A stretch of DNA of 37,021 nt from positions 1 to 37,021 of the forward strand of contig JAKAVV010000024.1 of the NCBI GenBank assembly GCA_021817145.1. The letters run 5' to 3'. Origin of the DNA: a bacterium (lineage in GTDB: Bacteria > Vulcanimicrobiota > JABDET01). The translations under genes were made by a program, and so were the position numbers. Numbering within the stretch: position 1 is the stretch's first letter; each line of letters opens with the position of its first letter. Below the pieces are notes generated by a model. That model was not told the DNA's origin. It was given only the letters and a program-made list of their open reading frames with translations, and did no database searches. Below, in pieces: positions 31,672 to 37,021 of this stretch.

Positions 31672-33475
31672 AAAAACTCACTCTTGCGGTGAGCTTTCTT
31701 TAAAAAATAAAGGAGAAACCATTGTTCTCCAGGGATGGGTCCAAAGCCGCCGGGATTTAGGGGGGCTTATTTTTATTGATCTCAGAGATAGAGAAGGGAT
31801 CACTCAAATTGTTTTTAATCCTCAAGTTTCCTCTGATGCTCATAAAAAAGCCCAGGAATTGTCACGCGAATATGTTGTATCAGTAAAAGGGAAAGTTTCA
31901 GAACGTTCTCCTGAAACTAAAAATTTTAAATTTATCACTCAGGAAATAAAAACAGGAGAGATTGAAATTCTCTGCGATGAACTTGAGATTTTGAACCCGT
32001 GTATTTCGAATTTCCCTATTTCTCGTCTGGACGAAGAAGGTGAAAGGTTTCTTCCAGGGGAGGATATGAGATTAAAGTACCGCTATCTGGATCTTCGCAG
32101 AAAAAAAATGTTTGAAAATTTAAAGTTAAGGCACAAAGTCGTAAAAGGGATTCGAGATTTTCTAGATCAAGAGGGATTTTTAGAAGTAGAAACCCCTATG
32201 CTGATCAGAACTACGCCTGAAGGGGCAAGGGATTATCTTGTCCCTTCTAGACTGCATCCAGGAAAATTTTACGCTCTGCCGCAGTCCCCTCAGTTGTTCA
32301 AGCAGCTGCTGATGGTGGCAGGATTTGAGAAGTATTTCCAAATTGCCCGATGCATGAGAGACGAAGATTTAAGGTCAGACCGTCAGCCCGAGTTTACGCA
32401 GTTGGATTTAGAAATGTCTTTTATTACACGAGAGGATATCTTTTCCGTTATTGAACGTTTATTTCATTATGTTTTTAAAACCATCTTGAATCAGGATCTT
32501 CCTGTTCCCTTTCCAAGATTAACGTATGCTGATGCCATGCGGAAGTACGGGACAGACAAACCGGATTTAAGATTTGATCTGCAGATTCAGGATTTTACGG
32601 ACTGTTTTTATAAAACTGGTTTTAAAATCTATGAGGATATCACTGCTTCAAAAGGGGTCATTCAAGGGATTCACTTGAAAAATGGAGCGCAGGAGTTTTC
32701 TTCTCGAAGCAAGCTCGATCAGCTCCTTGAGCAGTGGAAACTTCAGGGGATCAAGGATATGACTTATCTTTCATGGACAGGGAGCAGAGAATTCCGCTCT
32801 CCGATCGGCAAACATTTGGGGGATGGTGAGAAAGAGAAACTCGGTGAAAAACTTAATCCTGGCGAAGGAGATATCACTTTTATTTTATCAGGTGATCCTG
32901 AACGTACTCTTGAGTCTCTTGGGAAACTGAGATTAGAACTGGCTGCTCGGCTCAAATTGGTTTCCAAAGAAGAGAAGAAATTCCATTTTTCTTGGGTGTT
33001 GGATTTCCCCATGTTTTTTTGGAATGAAGAAGAGAAAAGGCTGGATCCAGCTCATCATCCTTTTACTTCTCCCCTTCCTGAAGATATTGGACTCCTGGAT
33101 TCCAATCCTTTGCAGTGCAGAGCAAATGCTTATGATCTGGTATTAAATGGCTGTGAAATTGCCAGCGGAAGCATCCGAATTCATCAAAGACCACTTCAGG
33201 AAAAGATTTTCAATTTGATTGGATTATCTCAAGAAGAGGCAGATGCAAAGTTTGGGTTTTTATTGAAAGCGTTTGAGTACGGGGCTCCTCCTCATGGGGG
33301 GATCGCTCCAGGAATTGATCGCCTGGTTATGCTCCTGGCAGGAGCTGATTCGATTCGAGAAGTGATCGCTTTTCCTAAAAATCAATCTGCTCAAGATCTA
33401 ATGCTTGGATCTCCTGTTGAAGTGCCTGAAAAGCAGCTGAAAGAGCTCTCTTTAAAGGTTGAAATTTCGAACTAG
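31640..33475 (+). CDS. aspS: Aspartyl-tRNA synthetase
   Basis: A bacterial-type class IIb synthetase of about 611 residues. The anticodon-binding domain (THSCGEL, VLQGWVQSRRDLGGLIFIDLRDREG), the catalytic core (LPQSPQLFKQLLMVAGF, FQIARCMRDEDLRSDRQPEF as motif 2), a GAD insertion and the C-terminal GIAPGIDRLVMLLAG as motif 3 are complete. The frame extends to 31601, but the ATG at 31640 fits family starts better. It overlaps the TolB-like gene by 32 bases and has no ribosome-binding site. The RRDLGG segment has Leu where non-discriminating enzymes often have His, which hints at a tRNA-Asp-specific enzyme; this is inference. Confidence 0.95.
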   Translation: MIEIRSGSIFKKTHSCGELSLKNKGETIVLQGWVQSRRDLGGLIFIDLRDREGITQIVFNPQVSSDAHKKAQELSREYVVSVKGKVSERSPETKNFKFITQEIKTGEIEILCDELEILNPCISNFPISRLDEEGERFLPGEDMRLKYRYLDLRRKKMFENLKLRHKVVKGIRDFLDQEGFLEVETPMLIRTTPEGARDYLVPSRLHPGKFYALPQSPQLFKQLLMVAGFEKYFQIARCMRDEDLRSDRQPEFTQLDLEMSFITREDIFSVIERLFHYVFKTILNQDLPVPFPRLTYADAMRKYGTDKPDLRFDLQIQDFTDCFYKTGFKIYEDITASKGVIQGIHLKNGAQEFSSRSKLDQLLEQWKLQGIKDMTYLSWTGSREFRSPIGKHLGDGEKEKLGEKLNPGEGDITFILSGDPERTLESLGKLRLELAARLKLVSKEEKKFHFSWVLDFPMFFWNEEEKRLDPAHHPFTSPLPEDIGLLDSNPLQCRANAYDLVLNGCEIASGSIRIHQRPLQEKIFNLIGLSQEEADAKFGFLLKAFEYGAPPHGGIAPGIDRLVMLLAGADSIREVIAFPKNQSAQDLMLGSPVEVPEKQLKELSLKVEISN

Positions 33476-33527
33476 AGGGTTCCCTCCTTTATTTACATAT
33501 TTATTTACCAGGGGGAGGTCCTCCAAA

Positions 33528-34505
33528 ATGAAAAAAGTAATTTTATTGGCTGCAGTAATTTTTTCTTTCAGCTTAAATGTTTTTGGTCAGGGATTTGGGA
33601 GAGGGGTTCCACTCCCTGTTTGCCCTGGAGGAAATCAAATCCATATCAATATTATACCTAATATTGGATTTAACCCCAAAAACATAACCTTTAAGTATGC
33701 TTACACTATTGCCAGTTTTCCTGACAGCAAACAAAATGTTTGGTCTTTCACTTTAGAGTATTTAACTTCCTTAATCTCCTTTAAAAGTACCTTCAACAAA
33801 AATGCAGGAGGCCCAGTGGTATGGGATAATCATCTTGTTTTTATACACCCACGCCCTGCTGATCCGAGTGATTTATCACTCCCTGAAAATATTATTGGTT
33901 GGTATTCTGTCTATTCAAGCGAAGATATTTCCCCGGGAAATTCTTTATCTGGTTTTTTTGTTACTACCACCGCTCTTCCAGGCATAGTTCGCAGTTGGAC
34001 ACAAGGGGATCATCCTCTTCCATCAGTCCCAGAAAGCGCTGCTCAAGCCACTTGTGGTCCACCTGACCCTTATTCATCCGATGACAATGTCATTCTCAAA
34101 ACTGTTGGTCCTGACATCCTTCCCAAAAACTTAACTCCAGTGCAGCTTTTAACTCGGTTAATCAGCTTAAAAGAGCAGGCATTCCAGTTAGGCTGGATTA
34201 CCAATGCAGGGGTGGCCAACAGTCTGGATGCTAAATTAAATGAAGCGAAGAAAAAGCTGCAGGAAGGGGAAACCCAAGTAACCATCAATCTTCTGAAATC
34301 ATTTATTTTAGATCTGGAAGCCCAGCATCAAAAAGAAGAACCGGAAAATGAAGAAGGGCAGAAACAGGAACAGGAAAAAGAGGAGGAGCAGAGTCATAAA
34401 CATGTAACAGATAACGCCTATTATTTGCTTAAACCCAACGCCGAATTTATTTTATTAAAACTGAAAGAACAAGAAGAGCAGAACCAAAAAGAGGGTGAAA
34501 AATAG
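33528..34505 (+). CDS. Secreted FIMAH-domain protein
   Basis: A 325-residue exported protein. The signal peptide MKKVILLAAVIFSFSLNVFG begins at the ATG at 33528, nine bases after GGAGG; an upstream in-frame start within aspS is unlikely. Residues 25-200 form a beta-type domain that I cannot name, with two Cys (PVCPGG and ATCGPP) likely to pair. From about 205 to the end it has the FIMAH helical repeat pattern: LLTRLISLKEQAFQLGWITN, AGVANSLDAKLNEAKKKLQEG, LLKSFILDLEAQH, NAYYLLKPNAEFIL. A Glu/Gln/Lys-rich stretch (about 266-292) interrupts that domain. FIMAH domains occur at the ends of secreted proteins and may mediate binding. A paralogue lies at 36157. Confidence 0.85.
   Translation: MKKVILLAAVIFSFSLNVFGQGFGRGVPLPVCPGGNQIHINIIPNIGFNPKNITFKYAYTIASFPDSKQNVWSFTLEYLTSLISFKSTFNKNAGGPVVWDNHLVFIHPRPADPSDLSLPENIIGWYSVYSSEDISPGNSLSGFFVTTTALPGIVRSWTQGDHPLPSVPESAAQATCGPPDPYSSDDNVILKTVGPDILPKNLTPVQLLTRLISLKEQAFQLGWITNAGVANSLDAKLNEAKKKLQEGETQVTINLLKSFILDLEAQHQKEEPENEEGQKQEQEKEEEQSHKHVTDNAYYLLKPNAEFILLKLKEQEEQNQKEGEK
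34308..34434. repeat. 127-bp exact repeat, internal copy
   Basis: These 127 bases, covering the charged insert and the adjoining FIMAH helix of the first FIMAH gene, are identical to 36895-37021, the last bases of the window. The base before each copy differs (T at 34307, A at 36894). Sequence further upstream is related but clearly diverged. Confidence 0.97.
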
Positions 34506-34564
34506 CCGCGAATTTTCCAGCCAAAATTCAGGGGGCATCACTTTATTGAGAACCCTGCTGCTGC

Positions 34565-34619
34565 CCAAAAGAACGAGGACACCCTTCCAAAAGAACGATA
34601 CCAAAATCCTCCTTTTGGT
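34565..34619. promoter_or_regulatory. Array of CCAAAA boxes upstream of the peptidase promoter
   Basis: CCAAAAGAACGA occurs at 34565-34576 and again at 34587-34598, a spacing of 22 bases (about two helical turns). A third ACCAAAA at 34600-34606 is mirrored by TTTTGGT at 34613-34619 around TCCTCC. The array ends three bases before the candidate -35 box, a position suited to an activator or repressor. The mirrored part could also form a weak hairpin. Confidence 0.4.
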
Positions 34620-34622
34620 CAG

Positions 34623-34653
34623 TTGAAATGGGGGGGGGGTAATGTGGTATCAT
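34623..34653 (+). promoter_or_regulatory. Promoter-like element with a ten-G spacer tract (candidate phase-variable promoter)
   Basis: TTGAAA at 34623-34628 and TATCAT at 34648-34653 each match the sigma-70 consensus at five of six positions. They are 19 bases apart. Ten consecutive G residues (34630-34639) lie within the spacer, so loss of two would give the ideal 17. A start near 34660 would leave a leader of about 65 bases to the peptidase ATG at 34726. The longest homopolymer in intergenic DNA here is this one. Confidence 0.5.
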
Positions 34654-34725
34654 CAGAATTAACACTTCACGGATGAAATTTTTCTCTCATGGAATGACAT
34701 TTCTTTTTGAAAGGGGATGGTGTTC

Positions 34726-36144
34726 ATGGGTCGAAGGTTTTTCTGGGTGATTGTTGTGGGTTTGATCCTTTTGTTTGATAATGTTCCAATTCAAGCGTTT
34801 TCTCAATCTTCACTCCCAGTTATTATCTCTGTTCCAAGTATTGTGAATGGGTTTAGAGCAAAACTCACAGCTTCTGTTACTATCACAGGAAACAAAGTTT
34901 ATTGGGTTAGTTTTCAGCCGAGCTGGTTGAGTTGGTTTACTTTAAACACGAATCCATCTTATCTTGATAACAATCTCCGATTATCCGGCATCTTCCAAGA
35001 TTACTATTTTTCCCCTGGGGCAGCGGTCTCGATGACCTATGAATCCACAGGGGCGTCAAGCAGCTGCGGACCTCACTATATTTCCGTTTGGATTGGATAT
35101 ATTGGGAAATATGGTCCTGCTTCAGATATTGTTAACATGCCTTTTACAGAGGAGTGTCCACCACCATCTCCTCCTCCACCACCACCACCTTCCAATATCT
35201 CAATTACTGTGTCTCCGAATGCGCTCTATCCGTCTGGGTTAGGGCTGCAGCCAACCACCTCTCAAATCCACGTCTCTGTTACCAATGCTGATGGGAGCGC
35301 AGCGACTGCAGCGCAGAACCTGCTTTTTACGGTGTCAGTCCCGCCTGATCATCACACTCAATTAAGCCTTGAAAACCGAGGTGGTCATGCGAACTCTGGA
35401 TCCCGACCCTTGGGGATATTTCAGGGTAAAAACCCTCAGGATTATCATCTGGCGGTTGGAGATCAAAATAATGAATATCAATTTCAAGATACCACGGATT
35501 CTAATGGAAATCTGGATTTAACTTATACTTCACCCGCTGCAGGAGGGGTTATTTTAATTCAAGTCTCCCTTCTTCACGACAGCAGCGGCGCCTTCGATCC
35601 TGCCCCTTCTGCAGTGATTATTGGGAATGGAACAGCTTCAGCAGGGATTGATGTGAGAGTTCCTGGGCTTGTGCATTTGCCCGATGATCCAGACCTTTAT
35701 ACAAAAGATGGAGGCACGATTTATCATCCAGGACCCTGCCTTCCCAAATTTGCATCCTCTTGGGAAAAATGCGATCCAAACACTGATTATACGGAAGGGT
35801 ATCCCAATATTGACATCAATCATTATGGGAACCCCCTGTTTATGGATAAAATTGTGGCAATTACTCAAGAGTTTAAAGCGGTGTTTCCAAGTGAGACTGT
35901 TCTCCTCAATGACATGAGTCTTCCTCTTGGAGGAGTATTCGATATTAATGGGGATTGGGAACCTCCTCATTTAGACCATCAGGAAGGGGAAGCTGTAGAT
36001 TACAATCTGCTGTATTTCCCTCTGGGGTTTAACTCTACTTCTGTTGAAGCTGAAAGACTTGCATGGTTTATTAGAAGAAAACACTTAAATATTCATGTGG
36101 AGGGGGATCACTGGCACATTCAAATGAAACCTGGTCAATTTTAA
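34726..36144 (+). CDS. Secreted zinc peptidase of LAS/M15-like type with proline-rich linker
   Basis: A 472-residue exported protein. The start at 34726 lies nine bases after AGGGG and opens a signal peptide (MGRRFFWVIVVGLILLFDNV); an ATG at 34717 is too close to that site. Residues 30-145 form a beta domain with two Cys. A proline-rich linker (about 145-158) leads to an invasin/Ig-like domain (ISITVSPNALYP to about 310). The C-terminal domain has the LAS metallopeptidase pattern HxxxxxxD (His418, Asp425 in DHQEGEAVD) and HxH (His462, His464 in GDHWHIQM). It probably cleaves peptidoglycan cross-bridges or stem peptides. Overall similarity to M15 is otherwise weak. It lies between two FIMAH genes. 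Confidence 0.78.
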   Translation: MGRRFFWVIVVGLILLFDNVPIQAFSQSSLPVIISVPSIVNGFRAKLTASVTITGNKVYWVSFQPSWLSWFTLNTNPSYLDNNLRLSGIFQDYYFSPGAAVSMTYESTGASSSCGPHYISVWIGYIGKYGPASDIVNMPFTEECPPPSPPPPPPPSNISITVSPNALYPSGLGLQPTTSQIHVSVTNADGSAATAAQNLLFTVSVPPDHHTQLSLENRGGHANSGSRPLGIFQGKNPQDYHLAVGDQNNEYQFQDTTDSNGNLDLTYTSPAAGGVILIQVSLLHDSSGAFDPAPSAVIIGNGTASAGIDVRVPGLVHLPDDPDLYTKDGGTIYHPGPCLPKFASSWEKCDPNTDYTEGYPNIDINHYGNPLFMDKIVAITQEFKAVFPSETVLLNDMSLPLGGVFDINGDWEPPHLDHQEGEAVDYNLLYFPLGFNSTSVEAERLAWFIRRKHLNIHVEGDHWHIQMKPGQF

Positions 36145-36156
36145 GGGGTGAGAAAA

Positions 36157-37021
36157 ATGTTTAGAAAAATTTTTGTTGGGGCAGTTGTATTCCTCTTGAT
36201 ATGGGGATTTAAACAGGTAAAAGGGCAGCAGTGCATGCAAGATGCCAATAAAGTGGATGTGGTGATAAAACCCAGAGTAGTTTTCAATCCCAAACATGCT
36301 TCTTTTCAATACAACTACACCCTTTACAGCAAACCAGACAGTATCCAAAATGTACACAGCTTTGATTTAGAAGTTCCCAATTTTCCCGCGCTCCCTTATA
36401 AAATTGGAGGATGGGATTTCTCAAATGCAACTAGTGTTGGAGGGGGGCGTCATTCCATGGCGCCTGCTAACGATGCGGGTTGGATTGCAGATCGAGAAAG
36501 CGATGACATCTTTCCTGGGGAGACTCGTAAAGGACTCTTTTTAAAATCCCTTGGGCTTCCAGGGATTGTGAGAAGTTGGAGTCAAGGAGATGTTCCATTC
36601 CCTCCTTCTGTTCCAGATGTGAATCCTGCTTTAACCGCTAAATGTCCGGATCAAGGGTATTCTCCTCAAATGAATGAAATTCAAAAAACTGTTGGATCCG
36701 ATCTCTTCCCTGTCAATATCACAAATCTCCAGCTTGTGGAGCGGTTAATCCACTTAAAAGAGCAGGCATTTCAATTAGGCTGGATTACTAACAAAGGGGT
36801 GGCGAACAGTCTGGATAAAAAGCTGGAGGAAGTGAAGAAAAAGATAAAAGAAGGGCATCTTCAAACAGCGGGAAATATTCTGCGGTCATTTGTATTAGAT
36901 CTGGAAGCCCAGCATCAAAAAGAAGAACCGGAAAATGAAGAAGGGCAGAAACAGGAACAGGAAAAAGAGGAGGAGCAGAGTCATAAACATGTAACAGATA
37001 ACGCCTATTATTTGCTTAAAC
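36157..37021 (+). CDS. Second secreted FIMAH-domain protein (3' truncated by window end)
   Basis: The frame opens at the ATG at 36157, eight bases after AAGGGG and 12 bases after the peptidase stop, and stays open to the edge (288 codons). A signal-like N-terminus (MFRKIFVGAVVFLLIWGF, then a likely cut near VKG) precedes a domain homologous to the first FIMAH protein. Shared blocks include FNPK, PGIVRSW(S/T)QGD, a matching Cys pair, KTVG and LKEQAFQLGWITN. The last 127 bases are identical to the first copy. The missing end should hold the rest of the FIMAH domain. It is probably co-transcribed with the peptidase. Confidence 0.85.
   Translation, partial: MFRKIFVGAVVFLLIWGFKQVKGQQCMQDANKVDVVIKPRVVFNPKHASFQYNYTLYSKPDSIQNVHSFDLEVPNFPALPYKIGGWDFSNATSVGGGRHSMAPANDAGWIADRESDDIFPGETRKGLFLKSLGLPGIVRSWSQGDVPFPPSVPDVNPALTAKCPDQGYSPQMNEIQKTVGSDLFPVNITNLQLVERLIHLKEQAFQLGWITNKGVANSLDKKLEEVKKKIKEGHLQTAGNILRSFVLDLEAQHQKEEPENEEGQKQEQEKEEEQSHKHVTDNAYYLLK
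36895..37021. repeat. 127-bp exact repeat, copy at the window edge
   Basis: Identical to 34308-34434 over every base up to the last one present. Because the match stops only where the sequence stops, the real repeat may be longer than 127 bp. Confidence 0.97.

Noticed and set aside
33476-33500. Intrinsic terminator after aspS (GAGGG/CCCTC followed by T-rich sequence)
   Set aside because: The loop would be only two bases and the U-tract is interrupted, so support is too weak.
34510-34529. Terminator after the first FIMAH gene (GAATTTT/AAAATTC)
   Set aside because: An AT-only style stem of seven pairs with no T-tract behind it.

Overview
The window is 37 kb of gene-dense bacterial DNA of low to moderate GC. 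No gap exceeds 300 bases; the longest is about 220. No rRNA, tRNA, CRISPR array, transposase or phage gene was seen. The gene set points to a diderm (Wza-like polysaccharide export protein, Wzz-type chain-length protein, lipoproteins, TolB-like propeller). It also carries ThyX instead of ThyA, a c-di-AMP cyclase operon, an AmmeMemoRadiSam pair and a DHH/CCA-enzyme fusion. That mix suggests an uncultivated or deep-branching lineage, but I cannot name the phylum from sequence alone. The right edge ends inside a gene, in an exact 127-bp copy of an internal sequence. This looks like an assembly-graph break at a repeat, so the window probably reaches a contig end.

Layout. 1-4040 (+): C-terminus of a LigB/MEMO-like protein, AMMECR1 protein, Maf, MreB, MltG and a YqeG-type HAD phosphatase, a closely packed series with a cell-wall and cell-shape flavour. 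4052-13377 (-): a long same-strand run. Reading in the direction of transcription it holds a hendecad coiled-coil membrane protein, SLBB export protein, Wzz, a small GTG-start protein, an HDOD protein, a 2 x 75-bp palindromic repeat, a DHH/CCA-adding fusion, TrpS and ThyX. 13508-19247 (+): a PglC-like phosphoglycosyl transferase, DegT aminotransferase and membrane-anchored 4,6-dehydratase (overlapping genes that resemble the pglC/E/F logic for an amino-sugar on undecaprenyl phosphate), then a secreted copper-amine-oxidase-like/DUF4352 protein and an orphan sugar-type ABC binding lipoprotein. 19221-20129 (-): a membrane-tailed pseudokinase. 20289-23274 (+): a small chagasin-like protein, an ArnT/GT39-type glycosyltransferase whose start codon lies in a 16-bp perfect hairpin, and an agmatinase-family ureohydrolase. 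23281-29015 (-): the compact operon cdaA-cdaR-glmM-glmS-proC. 29081-33475 (+): a soluble GAF-PAS histidine kinase, a TolB-like lipoprotein and AspS. 33528-37021 (+): a secreted FIMAH-domain protein, a secreted LAS/M15-type zinc peptidase, and a second, truncated FIMAH paralogue.

Working together. Three themes recur: envelope polysaccharide (export, chain length, priming, amino-sugar synthesis, GlmS/GlmM supply of UDP-GlcNAc), peptidoglycan and shape (MreB, MltG, LAS peptidase, GlmM/GlmS), and second-messenger or osmotic control (CdaA/CdaR with ProC). The least familiar part is the terminal cassette: two FIMAH proteins flanking a predicted peptidoglycan peptidase. The peptidase gene sits behind a promoter-like element whose -35/-10 spacer contains ten consecutive G residues, a layout known from phase-variable surface genes.
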